From contig CM048848.1 in assembly GCA_026545225.1 (NCBI GenBank), forward strand, positions 44,405,806 to 44,469,805: 64,000 nucleotides of DNA. Direction: 5' to 3'. The position numbers and the translations under genes are program-made. This DNA comes from Cornus controversa. Lineage: Eukaryota > Streptophyta > Magnoliopsida > Cornales > Cornaceae. Positions 35,144 to 48,900 of this stretch are shown here, one piece after another. Under the pieces are notes generated by a model. That model made no database searches. It was not told the origin of the DNA and saw only the letters and a list, made by a program, of their open reading frames with translations. The first letter of the stretch is position 1; each line of letters opens with the position of its first letter.

Positions 35144-37560
35144 TATAGGGGTCTCGATTGATCGAGATAGGGGTCTCGATTGATTGAAATTCCTCCTTTC
35201 TGGACTCTAAAAATCACCATAAATCATCACCCTTTCGATCAATCGAAATGGGGGTTTCAATTGATCGAAATAGGCATCTCGATTGATCGAAATGCACTAC
35301 CCGGGGCCTCCAGCAACCCTATACATGGTTCACTTGAAGCCCAATCAACATCCTATCATCCTAGAATCCCTCAAACATGATTAAAAACATAAATGGAAGG
35401 TTCCAACACCAATCTCTCTCTCAAGATCACATTTATAATTGACTTCATACACCAAAATGAATCATTTCTTTCACAAACACAACCCATTCATAATGGAAAC
35501 ATCATCAAAATGAATTAAGTGCCACAATGGGCATTACATAAATTAAACCGTTGCCTCTCCACACCCAACAAGTTTAAAATCCAATACATACATCAAAAGT
35601 ACATATGTTCAAAGTACAACCACAACTAAAAAGTAAGTCACATGCCACAAGCCGGCATGGATAGCCACCAAAATGCACAAATCCAAAAGATAGCAAAGGG
35701 CTACTAGAATTCCACTTGGACACTCATGTCCCATCCGTCATCGGCGCTTTATCTGTAAAAGAGTTTATAATAAAGGGGTGAGCACCACTGCGGCTTAGTA
35801 AAGGTTTCCCAACCCTTCTAAGTGCCGACCCGACACGACCTACATGGAATGCATATAAATATACTACATGCCACATCCACAATCTCACAAACACATCAAC
35901 AAATGCAATTAAAGAGAATTGCACATATCACAGAGCATGTATAACATGTTCAAACATACAAGCATTAAGAAAGTAAATGCTATCTCTCTCGGTCCTCATC
36001 CGATACCCTACATGATTAGCCCGCTCCAAATATCATGTAACCTTGGACACTTCCGATAACCATCCAATGACCGGGATAACTCCGAGAGGTCATTATACCA
36101 TAGCAATATATCGGATTGCCATAGAGTGAGGGGACAACTCCGAGGCTCACAATTCATGGACATTCTCCGATAATCATCCTATGACCGGGACAACTCTGAG
36201 GGGTCATTAGTATTGGACATACTCCGATCCTAGCCATTAAGCCTTAGTATGGCGGGTCTACTTCGAGGGCCATACATAGTGGATAATTTTACCACATTTC
36301 ACCACACGGTTGGACCACTCCGAAACCCCGTGCACCTCATTTGCGTCATTTTTTTCGCAACTTCCCACATATGCAATATGAATGCATAAACACATGGCAT
36401 TTTACTTTCATGCTCAATTCATGCTCATTGATACTAAAAGAAGTAACAAGCATATTTCTCATCACCACACACCATATATATGTAAAACACATGCATATAT
36501 CATCTCATATGCATACAACTTCAAAATTAGTATATTTTACTCATGCTACATTCAATGCATAATTTTAGCACATAGAACTAAACATGCATTCAACAACCAC
36601 ATTCCCACATATAATCACATATATGACACTTGGTACACATTTTTCCACATATACATCAAATTGAGCACATAATGCCTATGTATCAATTTCTTACACTCAC
36701 ATACTTCAAATTCACATGCTACCACCAACACAATATACACAATTGTGAAAAGATAGGACTCTAGAGAAGAAGAAAACACAGCTTTTCACACCTCTCACCA
36801 TCCTAAAGCATGTAAAACACAACCTACACCTCTCTTCTTCACCCGAAACCCTAAAATCGACAATTAGAAGAGAAGAAGAACCCCTACCTCGAAAATGAAG
36901 GCCTTCCAAGCACTTCACCAATTTTTCAGTGGAGTCTACCTTACCGAATCACCACTTTGTTCGGTTCAAATGGAAGCCCTAGCCGTCCCCTACGTATCTC
37001 CCTCCTTCGGCGAGCCTTGAATCCAAGCCGAACGGGTTCAAAATGTAGAGAGAAGGGAGAGTTTTGAAGATGGAGAACTTTAGAGAGAGAAAGAGGCGTG
37101 AGATATGGCTGAATATCTCCGCCACTGATATTTAAAATATCTAGGGCTTGCAAAAAGACCAAAATACCCTCTGGCCACTTAACGTACTTTCCCGGACTCC
37201 TTTTTCGATTCCGAAAACTCCTACGGTCTCGAAATCACTTCCTCTACTCTCTAAACATTTTATCTCAGCCATTCTCAAAAATAAATATTTTTAGAAAATT
37301 TCCGGATTCCCAGACCCACTTAAGTCGCACCCCGGGCCCCGGTTTGACTAAAAAGTCAAACTTCTCCAATTCTCCCGAAAATTTTCCAAAACCTTAAAAA
37401 CACTTCTCAAACATATTTTTCACATTCAAAACATGTTAAACACCATTCAAAATGCAATTATGGCAATTATAATGCGAAAAATGCAAAATCAGCCAAAATT
37501 GGTCACGATTTCTACATACCCAACATGGATCAGGCCAACAAAAACGCTTGTTGCTAAACG
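35144..37560. repeat. LTR-retrotransposon fossil with sub-repeats
   Basis: It begins with the palindrome array at 35152, then 'ataaaggggtgagcaccactgcggc'. At 35990-36290 a unit of about 80 bp (type 'gacattctccgataatcatcc..gaccgggacaactctgaggggtcat') is repeated three to four times. Similar phrases occur at 288-450. Open frames of 60-96 codons are not coding. Right border is uncertain ('ggtcacgatttctaca'). Confidence 0.45.
35152..35293. repeat. Array of 16-bp palindromes, 22-bp period (array C)
   Basis: Five units start at 35152, 35174, 35233, 35255 and 35277, such as TCTCGATTGATCGAGA and TTTCGATCAATCGAAA. Three of four steps are exactly 22 bp; the remaining one is 59. Spacers are TAGGGG, TGGGGG and TAGGCA. 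Confidence 0.85.
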
Positions 37561-38014
37561 GACAATATGTACATAACGTGGGCGATAGACTTGTAATTTT
37601 GTTAATTTCTCAATAATAATATTGCCATCCATTTCAAAGTGAGGGATTTGAAGAAAAGAGTACCCTTATTAGTGATTATCATTCTTGTCCCTATTATTAC
37701 AAGTAATTTTTTTATTTTGTCCTACTACACTTATGTACTTGGACATTTTTTTTCCGGTTCCAATAACTATGAATGATTTATCAATATCATTTATTCTTCA
37801 TTTCTCTTTTTACTTATTCAAACACAAAAATGTAATATCACATTATTTTATCTCTTATATCTCAAGTAATCTTGAAAATTATATTTATTTTTTTATTTCT
37901 ATCTTGCTTATTCAAACACAGTATACATGAGAGAGATTTTGTCTATCTTGACTACTATTTCTATTTTTATTTTTTTTGCTATAGAAGCTCTATTTTGTTG
38001 GGTCTATAGATCAA
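37561..38014. other. Intergenic, no gene recognised
   Basis: AT-rich. Open frames here (37685-37930) are Phe/Ile-rich and low-complexity. Confidence 0.4.
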
Positions 38015-38440
38015 GGGGCCGTTTGGGGGAGGTTCTTGGGAGATTGAAACGGTCTTTCAAATTCAAAAAGTCATTCAAAAAAATGTTAGTGTTTGGTAAA
38101 ATAAGAAAAATAGAATTCTAATGAAAGTCGAAGTTCTAAAAAGTTCATTCAAAGAAAGTTAGAAAAATTTACTTTTGGAAGGAAGCCAGAATTTTTTTAA
38201 GTAATAAATTTTATTGACAATTTTGCTCGTATTTTATTTCATGAAACTTGCCTATTAGGAGTAATTATTAAGGATAAATTTGTCAAGTTAAAATTGTATT
38301 AATTGTGAAAGTAGTTTCAAAAAATGCATCCACCAAATAATTTTTTTTCTTTTAAATTCGTTTTATTTTATTGAAGACATTTTCAAAGGTCTTTTAAATG
38401 AAATGAATTTTAAAATCAAGTAACTCCCCCAAACATGGGC
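38015..38440. mobile_element. Miniature inverted-repeat element
   Basis: The left end GGGGCCGTTTGGGGGAG pairs with the right end CTCCCCCAAACATGGGC. CAA flanks both sides (38012-38014, 38441-38443), a 3-bp duplication as in Tourist-like elements although their usual target is TWA. The interior is AT-rich with diverged inverted arms and non-coding. It lies about 1.3 kb upstream of the CLU coding start. Confidence 0.65.
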
Positions 38441-38739
38441 CAAATTGGAGTTTCCATAATTATCATACACCTAACTATGAGTTCAAATTAAAGGATAAAA
38501 CAAAAAAAAAAAAAAAAAAAAAAAAAGGTGAAAATGAAGGCATGGATGACAGGATGTTTGGAAATAGGATTTAGTGATTCAAATTTAAAAAAAAAAATGT
38601 TTTTTCTTTCTTTTTATTTTCTCGAATAAGCAGGAAAGATGAGGTTGGATTGAGAATTGGCTTGGGCCTAGGGCCAAATTTGTCATTTCCTAGGTGAGTG
38701 TCAGACTGTAAACTTGGAGCCACCAATAATAGCAAACAA

Positions 38740-38900
38740 ACGAAGAAAACAAAACCTAAAGAAAGGGCGAACCCCAGCAGTTGGGATATAAATGTAATTA
38801 TAAATTTACTCTCTCTCTCAACGAAGAAAACAAACCTAACAGAGCACAGGCCCAGCAATTGGGATATTATTGTAATTATAAATTTATACTCTCTCTCAGT
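38740..38900. promoter_or_regulatory. 81-bp tandem duplication in CLU promoter
   Basis: Units at 38740-38820 and 38821-38900 share 'acgaagaaaacaaa..cctaa', 'cccagca.ttgggatat', 'tgtaattataaattta' and end in a CT run. They lie just upstream of the TATA box. Each unit includes an AACCTAA-type string, a partial match to the plant telo-box. Confidence 0.7.
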
Positions 38901-38931
38901 CTCTCTCTCTGAAAAGCAATCAAATACGGAG

Positions 38932-38938
38932 TATAAAG
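38932..38938 (+). promoter_or_regulatory. TATA box of CLU gene
   Basis: TATAAAG in front of a pyrimidine-rich leader (38950-39050). The leader appears to be spliced: a possible donor is GT at 39059 and the acceptor is AG at 39684-39685, 15 bp ahead of the ATG. The leader intron is inferred from position and splice motifs only. Confidence 0.6.
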
Positions 38939-39700
38939 GGGCAATTTCCGCCGTACCCGTCTCTCAGCCACTTCTCTGCTCTTCTCCCTCGCTTCAAAAC
39001 CTCAGCCCCTTCTCCTCTATCCCTCTCTCCACGCCTTCTCTCTAAATTAACCATCTCTGTATACATATGTTTATGTATTTTAACTATTTGCTTGTCATTT
39101 AATCATACGGTTAGAACTGCGATTGTAGCCTTTTCTTTACTGGTAATACAACTGCTGTCTTTTTCTTTGATATTTGTGTCCATCGTATGCTTGTTTACTT
39201 GTTTGTCTTTTAACATTCTGTGAGTTTTTGTGGGGTTTATGGATGGTTCATTTCTCAAAATCATTGCTTTGGGTACCAAGTTTTTTATGCTGCTTTCATT
39301 GTATCTGTTGATCTGTACTTCATATGATATTGGGTTTTTGTGTCTATGATGATTTATGGAGGGTTAAAGGGATATGTTGTTTTTATTTGATTTCTTTTGG
39401 AGTTCTTTTGCATTTTTTTTTATGGGTATTGGTTTTTCTTGCTTATGCATACTAGCTTGAGAAGATGGGTTCTTTTAACTCTGTGTAGTTCTAAACTTGT
39501 CCATGTTGGGTCATGATTTATCTTCATCAATCCGAAGGAGAGAGAAAAGGGATTCACTTTATTGATCTTTACTATCCATTTTTTGTTTCCAGAAATTTTC
39601 ATTTCTTCATGCACTAACCTTTCCTCTCCCCCCCTACTGGAAAGTCAATAGTTATTGTTTATCATTTTTTTTTATGTATTGCCAGCATTAGGGGGTAGAA

Positions 39701-39946
39701 ATGGCGGGGAAATCAAATAAAGGGAGGAATCGTAAAGCACCCCATAATACAACAAACTCTGTGGAGCAAGCAGTCTCATCTGAAGCCCCCCTGAAAGATA
39801 ACTTAAATTCTTCAGAGTCATCCAAACCTGATGCTAATGGAAATGTGGCTGTGAGTGAATCAGCTGGCACCAAGTCGGATCTAAAGGACTCTGAAAATGC
39901 AAATTCAGACAACCAGACAAAGCAAGGTGAAGTTATTTTATGGGCA

Positions 39947-39978
<32 letters not shown>

Positions 39979-42900
39979 TAAATGTGGTGGTTTTCCATTA
40001 AAAAGATAAGCAATCAGTACAATGGATAAAGAGAGGGCATACCCTCCCTATTACATCAACTAAAAGCCAATAATTGAAAATGACCACTTCCAATAGACAT
40101 GTATCATTGCAACAATTCAACATTCTATTGACATAATAACACTGCCTTTTATCTTCATATATTATTATTTATTATTGGTTTTTATTTTGAGTAGATTAAA
40201 AAATTGAAAGAGCCAAACCTAATGAATTATTATTATTTTTTGATTCCTAACACAGTCAATTGGACCAATCGTCCAATTTGGAATTCTAATTCTTATATAA
40301 AGTTCCTTGGCTTTTAGAAATTGTAGACCCACAGTTTGGTAACATGAATTAAAGTCTTTAACTTTGAAATGAGTCATTTGTAATCTAGCATTTATAAGCA
40401 GTAGTATTAGATATGTCCATTTAGACATAAATACATTTACACAAGGATATATGTGTATGCGTATATGTTTCTATACATATGATCTATTTTCCATCTTTAC
40501 TTGCGTACCTTTAGTAGTTTCAGTTAATTTGTTTGAAGTAACTTCACCGTGAATTTTTCAACCTAATCATTATTTTAAGAAACAATTGACTACTCTCATA
40601 CAATCATACTTGGTTCTATATTTAATGCTTAAGATGAACATATCTAAGTGGAGTATATAAATATGTATCAATTTAAGTGTATTTGATGAAGAGCATGCAT
40701 TTTTTCTTAACTCGGTGTATGTGTACAACAGCAGACATGTACAGACACATACATATGGATCTATATAAGTATGCGTACAATTAAAAGGGAAAGCTATAAT
40801 ATAAGAGCCATAAGGGAAGATTTGCAATAATAAATCTAGTTGTAGATATATGAAGGTGTGCCTTGCACCTCAAACAAGGTGCGTAGCGGCCTAATAATTT
40901 TATTTTAAAATGAGTGTTGTCTCACTCGAGGCAGACGATACTAAGGTGTGCCTTTGTATTCACTGCACCCTTGCTTTCCTTTAATAACACGGCGCTGGTT
41001 TACCCAGTAATCATCTATATATTTGCACTATCACTCAAATATTCTTATAGGAAATGGATTTATTTTTGACATTGTCTTTAAATGTAAGGTTCTTGCATGT
41101 AAATTCCGCTGTTTTTTTTTCTTCTATTTTTCACTGCTTGTTGAAGGGAATTCAACCATCAGGAGTCATTATGCCAACTCATTCACAATATTATATATAT
41201 TATTCAAACATGAGGAAGAGATAGGTTGATTGTGTCCCTATATGCAGTAAATTATTTATTTTCCTAGAGTATGTCAAGATAACTCTCATTTTGTTGTTTG
41301 TCAAACTTGATTTCCTTCCATAATAAATACTCATCTCACAATTTTCTGTTTAAATATTATGTTTTAGATAAAGTTAGCTCAATTCAATCTAACAAAAAGT
41401 TATTTGATTTCCTCTGGATGATTCCATATGAAGAATATTGTTCAAAATTTTGTGGAGCTGGTTTTTTAGCTTTTCAGTATATATCTAATTAGAAAAATTG
41501 CATGTTGCAGGGGACATTCATTTGTATCCTGTTTCTGTCAAAACACAAGGTGGCGAGAAGCTTGAACTACAAGTGAGCTAGCTTTATTAATGATCCTGTT
41601 TCTAATGATTCATCCTTTTATTATTGATTGCAAAACGGAAGGCTATGTCCATTTTTTCAACTATTTGGTCCCTTAATCCTTTCTCTTCCTAGTTGTAACA
41701 GTGAAACTCTTTTGAAATTTGTTTTATTAGTTAGTTAACTCATGGAGCATTTTCTTGAATCATTTAAGTATTAACATCTTATTTACCGTAATTATGTCAT
41801 ATGCTTTCAAATTCCTACGGGCACTGATATTGTTAAATTGATTTGTATTTCCAGTTGAGCCCTGGAGATTCTGTTATGGATGTGAGGCAGTTTCTTCTTG
41901 ATGCTCCGGAGACCTGTTTCTTTACGTGCTACGATTTATTACTGAACACGAAGGATGGTTTGGTTCATCATCTGGAAGATTACAATGAAATTTCTGAAGT
42001 TGCAGACATAACCAGTGGTGATTGCTCCTTGGAGATGGTTGCTGGTATGTTAATTCTACCTTACTTGGTTGCCTATGTTAGTGATACATGTGGAAATGGG
42101 AGCTGTTACACCAAACACCATCTCCCCCCCCCCTTCCTTCCCAAATTTGGTTTTTGCATCCAGAGCAGTGAATTGGGTATTACATTTTTTGAACACAATG
42201 GAATGAGGGATTGTATGTCTATGAATGCATTGACCTAGTAAAAATGATATATATATATATTTTGCCCTAATTGTGAAATCACTTTTGCAGCATTATATGA
42301 TGATAGATCTATTAGGGCCCATGTTCTTCGCACAAGAGAATTGCTCTCCCTTTCCACACTGCATGCCTCATTATCAACATCACTTGCGTTACAGCACGAG
42401 ACAGGGCAAAGTTCATCTGCAAATTCAGGAGGTTTGGGAATTTGAACCTGCAACCTGTGTCCCTTTTACCATTAAAAGAAAAAAACCTGTGTCCCTTTAG
42501 GGCTTTACTTCCTTGTTTTGGTCATTTCTTTTCTTATTTTTTATGTAACACATACATTTTGGGGCAAACTCTTGATTTTGGATTTTACTTTGGTCTAGAT
42601 ACAGTAAAAACTGAAGTCTCGGAGCTCGATAGTTTGGGTTTCATGGAGGATGTTACTGGTTCACTTACTAATTTGTTGTTGTCGCCTTCTAAAGAGATCA
42701 AATGTGTGGAAAGTATTGTGTTTTCTTCATTTAATCCTCCTCCAAGCCACAGGAGGTGAATTTTTAATCCTTTAAGCATTTCTAATCCCTTTCTGAGTGA
42801 TCTGCCCTTTTATATTTCCTTTGTTTTCTAGTAGGCATCATAAAAAAAACCCCTTGTCTTCTTAAACAAATTATGTTTTTGCAAAGGGAACTCCAAATAA

Positions 42901-45900
42901 CATAACGCGTGTTGTTTTTGGTTGCCTCCAGGCTTGTTGGGGATTTGATTTATCTGGATGTGATAACATTAGAAGGAAATAAATATTGTATTACGGGAAC
43001 CACAAAAATGTTTTATGTCAATTCAAGCACAGGGGATGTCCTTGATCCAAGACCGAGTAAAGCTGCATCTGAAGCAACAACCCTTATTGGACTCCTGCAA
43101 AAGATTAGCTCCAAGTTCAAGAAAGGTAACTAACATAGTTAGAGTAGCCGTTGTTCTTTTGTGCTCAATGTATTCTAACCATCTTATTGTCTATTTTGTC
43201 TTTCTATTTGAAGCTTTTCGTGAAACTTTGGAGAAGAGGGCCTCTGCACATCCTTTCGAGAATGCCCCATCTCTATTGCCACCAAATTCATGGCTAGGAT
43301 TGTATCCTGTTCCTGGTAATTTAGTTTTATCGCACTTCGTATTGTGATGAATTTTTTTGGCTTATCTCCTATTTCTACTATTGTGAAGACTTTTTTTGAA
43401 GTTGAATGTATATATATATGTGTTTGTGTATGTGTATTTTTTTTAGAAGAAACCAAAGAGTATTGTCAGAAGAACGAAGAAATAAACAATGAAGAAGGAT
43501 GGGGAATCCTTCAAAGGTTACTGAAAAAAGAGTATTATTTGTTTGCTACATATTTCCATGAATTAAAACTCCCTTTAAGCGGAAAAGGAGGTTACATGTC
43601 TTGGCTGGTTGTTCCATATTTTGTTGACCATATAGTTCCTAATGGCTTAAACGATTCCATTTCTAATGAATTGTATTTATGATGTTAATGTGGGCGAGGT
43701 GAGTAGACTATACATGAGTTTGAGGAAGATTTCTTTGCTTGTTGTATCAAATGAGTCAAATCTCATTTTGAACTATATATCTGCATCTGAGCAGAAAGTT
43801 TGTGTCAATTTGTCTCTTCTTAAGTCCTCGGAGCTCTAGATGGAGTGTTTTTAATTGTGTGTTTACAGATTGCCTGGGGATTACTTGTTCACTTCATGGT
43901 TTCCTTGAAAAAGAAAATCACTTGCAGAGAGAGAGAGAGAGAGAGAGAATTTGAACTATATATCTCATCTGAGCAGAAAGTTTGTGTCAATTTGTCTCTT
44001 CTCAAGTCCTCAGAGTTCGATGGTGTGCTTTTAATTGTGTGGTTACACATAACCTGAGGATTACTTTTTCACTTCTTGGTTTCTTTGAAAAAGAAAACCA
44101 CATTCATAGAGAGAGAGAGAGATTGAGATTCTTTGCATTACTTTGGCATTTTTAAGAGATTGCGCCTGTTGCCAATTTAATGTATTTGTCAAGTTCCCAT
44201 TTTACTTGGCCATAGTGCGTTCTTTTATATTTTATTTTTCCCTTCAGTATGCCATCTCCGTAACATCGTTTGGGACTTCTTTATATATTTTGCCTTATCC
44301 ACATTACACTTTCCCAATTTTAACATTTGTTTTGCAAAGAAACTGAATATGCATGTTTGAACAAACATATTTGATTCTTGTAGTGAAACAGGGACATGTT
44401 TTTGAATAGAAATATTTGCTAGCTTCTTGTTGATTTAATTATGTATATTTAAGTTTTCACTGTTGTCTTGTTATTGTATGGTGAAATATTTTTGCTTCTT
44501 GGTAATAATATAAAGATCAAAATCAAAATAATTTTGCAGGGTAGTTTATTTTAGATTCTTTTTACATTCATCTTTATGGTTTTAAATTTCAGTGGCAGAA
44601 TGATTTAACTTTATTTATTTTCTTCTTTTTACTTATTTAGTAAACGTTATTTCCTCAATATAAATATACTTAATCTCCTTATTATTCTGTCTATTGGTTC
44701 TTTCGTTTTCAGATCACAAACGTGATGCAGCTAGAGCAGAGAATGCACTGACACTTTCATTTGGCAGTGAGCTAATTGGCATGCAAAGAGATTGGAACGA
44801 AGAATTGCAGTCCTGTCGGGAGTTTCCGCATACAACTCCTCAGGAAAGGTGTAATTAGATATCTATTTATATTATCACTACATTTATGAATTTGGTTTTC
44901 CAATTTCATGTCTTATTAGATTATCTCTTTTACAGTTGTCAAGTTCATAATTTTCGATGAACTCTATTCGGTTTTTGCAGTCTCTATCTCTTATATAAAG
45001 AATTTAATTGCAGGATTTTGCGGGATAGGGCGCTTTACAAAGTGACTTCTGACTTTGTTGATGCAGCAATTAGTGGTGGTATTGGAGTCATCAGCAGATG
45101 TATACCGCCAATTAATCCAACTGATCCAGAGTGCTTTCACATGTTAGTGAACCTTATAATATCACCAACATTTTCTCAACTTGTTTTTGTTTTAAGTGCT
45201 TGGTCAAAGAATAGGATCTATTAAGTATTAAATGCCCTTTACGGTCACTCTACTGAATAACAATGATGCCATTAATTTGTACTTTGAGGTTCAATGTTGA
45301 AATCTTGATTTTTTTTCGAGCTCATTAGCTAGTCATTGTATCTGTTAGTTGTATCTTTGAATCTCTTTTAAAATTATAAATTTCAATATTTTTTAAATGC
45401 TTTCAGGATCTGATAAGTATGACACAATTTGATCTGAGGAGAGTTTGTACTCTCTCTCTCTCTCTATATTTTATATATATATAAAATCTCCCCCTCTAAA
45501 CTGGTATCAAGTTTGTCTTCTTTTGGTCAATGTCTTCTATGTTTTTTGTTCAATGTTGAGGTGAGGAATTGAATTTTTAGCATCACCGTAAAATATATAT
45601 GTTTGTTTCTGTGGCCATTTATTTCTGTATGAAACTATTTGGCATAACTAGTTAAAGAATAGTTTTTTTTTTCTTTTTCTTTTCCCCGCCCCCGATACAT
45701 GCTGATGTTTGTGGTTCTTTTACTTTGCTGCCTAATGAATAAGAGAACCTCATCAAGCTTTAGCAGGGTGAAAGTAAGCCTATTGTAAGCCGACAATGTG
45801 CAAACATTACCTTCTCATGAAGTATTGCTCTTATCATTGTTATTCACGCAGATATATGTTTTAAACTCAAAAAGTTGAGTTGGAATCAAATCAAATGAAT

Positions 45901-48900
45901 GATATATTCTTGAATGTGTGTAAGGGTCTCCTATACCTGTTGTCACTTGAACCATATACTTTTTCTCTCTTAACCTTATGAACTGAAAAATCAAGAGTAG
46001 CTTGTAATATTGGTGCTTGCAGAAACCTTATGTGATTGTTGTTGCATACATATATGGTTTATTTTATTTCTGTCTTCGATGTTTTGTTCAATGCTTATTA
46101 TGTGTAGCATAAGTTAGACTGAACATTATATTCTGTTCTTGATTCTAGGTATGTTCACAATAACATATTCTTCAGCTTTGCTGTGGATGCGGACCTTGAG
46201 CAGCTGTCGAGGAAGCTGGCTTCAAATATTAATTTAAAGAGTGAAAGTACCAGTTCATTACACAATTTATCTGATAATAGTTCCAACAAATCGATTCATG
46301 GAGCTGCCAGAATTTCCAATGGGGACAAATCTAATAGCTCAAATACAGAAAATCTTAACGGTGTCATTGATTTGGCTCCTGATGTACCTGCTGAGGCACA
46401 GTTGGCTGAGAGTGAGCAAGCCACTTATGCTTCTGCAAATAATGATTTGAAGGGGACCAAGGCATACCAGGAGGCTGATGTTCCTGGACTGTATAATCTT
46501 GCTATGGCCATTATTGATTACAGGGGCCATAGAGTAGTAGCACAGGTGTGTACTGAACATAAGATGACCTACATGATTTTCTTACTGGAAAGCTGATGTT
46601 TTTTATAATATTTCCTTGGATTTGACAAGAGGATAGAGTTGTGGAATAAATGTTGGATATCGAGTATTTTAACAAATTTGCCGCCTTTACCTTATTATCT
46701 TGCAAATAGTAGTACTATGATTATTTATTGGCAACGTCAAATTGTGAATATTTCTTGTTATTCCCAGTTGCTGCTTGGGCTCCTGATTTTATGTCCTTAT
46801 GTTAATATGTATCTATTCTTGTGTTTACTTAATGCTTATTGCATTTTCACCCCCTTGAGTATGGTTTTTTTTATTATCTAAATCTTCATCCTCCCTCTCT
46901 CTCTTGCAGAGTGTTTTACCAGGAATCCTTCAAGGTGATAAATCAGACTCTCTTCTGTATGGTTCTGTTGACAACGGCAAGAAAATTTGCTGCAATGAAG
47001 ATTTTCATTCCAAGGTGTGGAAGATTTATGGACTATGTTTATCTTTATCTTGCTGTCAATTTAGTAGAATTGTCATGCTCCCTAGTTGAGATCAAGAGCA
47101 TCTTGACCTCTCACCCATAAAAGCATGATTGGATACAACAAAAATTAACTCAATAACAATTGGCAACAACACTAGTTGGCTTACCTTTGGGAAAAAAAAA
47201 ATACTAATTGGCTTTTGATTGCCCAACACAAATAGGCTCAAAATTTCCAATACCGTTTGATGTCTGGATAGTCTTCAATTAGAAGTTTGATTTATAAAGT
47301 GTTAGTCATTTAAATATGTTTCTTTTATTAGAAAAATTACTGGTTAGTCCTATTTTCAATTGTATGGACCAATAAGAAATTTTGTTAGGACAACAAATGT
47401 CGTACTTTTTATAAATACTTTAACTAAGAGCCTGTTTGGGATTGCTTTTCAACTGCTTAAAAGCACTTTCATTTAAAAAAATTGCATTTAGATGTGTTTG
47501 GTAACTATTAAAAGCACTTTTAATAGTTACCAATTTTAGCTCAGTAGAGCTTTTGAATGAAGCTAAAATTTCTAGCTTTTAAAACTGCGTTCTGAGTAGA
47601 GGTTCAATATTTTAGGTAACTGCTTTTCTTTAGACAATTTTACACTTTTTTATTTTTTATAAAGACAATTTCACCTCTTATTTTATAAAGTTGTTATTAT
47701 CAAATATAGTAACATTCTATTGATGGACATTATTGTAAAATTAGCAATAGAAGTGCTTTAAAAAATATTGTTACCAAACAGATTAAAAAGTACTTTAATT
47801 GTGAAAAGTCCTTTATATAATGTGTCACCAAACGCCTAACATGTTTTTTACTAACACCAATGTTTTGGCAGCTCTACTGACAAAAGAGTTTTTTTCATTC
47901 TAAAAGCAACGCCAAACGGGCCCCAAGTTCAAAACTATACTAAAAATGTATTCTTCACGTATTTCCCTTTCTTATTGAAATACCTTTAATATTGATTTCT
48001 TATTTAAATAATTTCAAAGAATTCATACTTTCTTGATGCACGTTTTTTTTATATTAAATAATATTGTGTTTTCGGAATCTTCTCTTCTGTGGTCTTCTTC
48101 CTCCATTGTTCTTGCTTTCTTTCTTTCTGCACATTTTTATTAGAACATAGTCTCAAATTTACATAAAATTATCCTTAATCTTTGAAATTACTTGTTTGAA
48201 AAATTGGGAAAACAATATAAATAATTCATTTAGTGTTCATTAATAAACTGCATAAAAAATATGGAAGTTTCGCTACAAATTAGTGAAATGTAAATAATTT
48301 GAGAAGTATTTTAGAATTGCCAAGGTTGGTAGAAGTTAAAACCATGTCTTCTTTCATTGTTATTGTATATTGATACTAATTACAATATTTATAGGTAAAG
48401 GGTATAATTAGTATTTCGGTAAGAAAAGGTCATTACAGGGATTTCAATAAGAAAGGGCAATACTGGGAAAAGATTAATTGCTAATAGAATTTTGAACCTT
48501 AGTTGGAAATATTATTAAAAGTAGGAGTTTATTGTCCTAATAAAATTTCATGGGAGTTATTAGTCCTTGTATTAAATAACTTTCTCCAGGTTTTAACAAG
48601 ATACTACCTTCTTTTATCGGTCCTTCTGGAGACTGGGTTATGAAATCTATATGGTTCTAAGGATTATAAATATCCTTCTGTTTATTCTGCTACTAGTTCT
48701 TTCTATAGTGCTAAGCCTCTTGTACTTCAGGTGCTAGAGGCTGCCAAACGCCTCCATTTGAAGGAACATACAGTCCTTGATGGATCTGGAAATGTTTTCA
48801 AATTAGCCGCACCTGTGGAATGCAAGGGTATCGTTGGTAGTGATGACAGGTAGTTACCATCTCAGTTTCTTCTTACCTTCATTCACTGACGTCAATTTCT

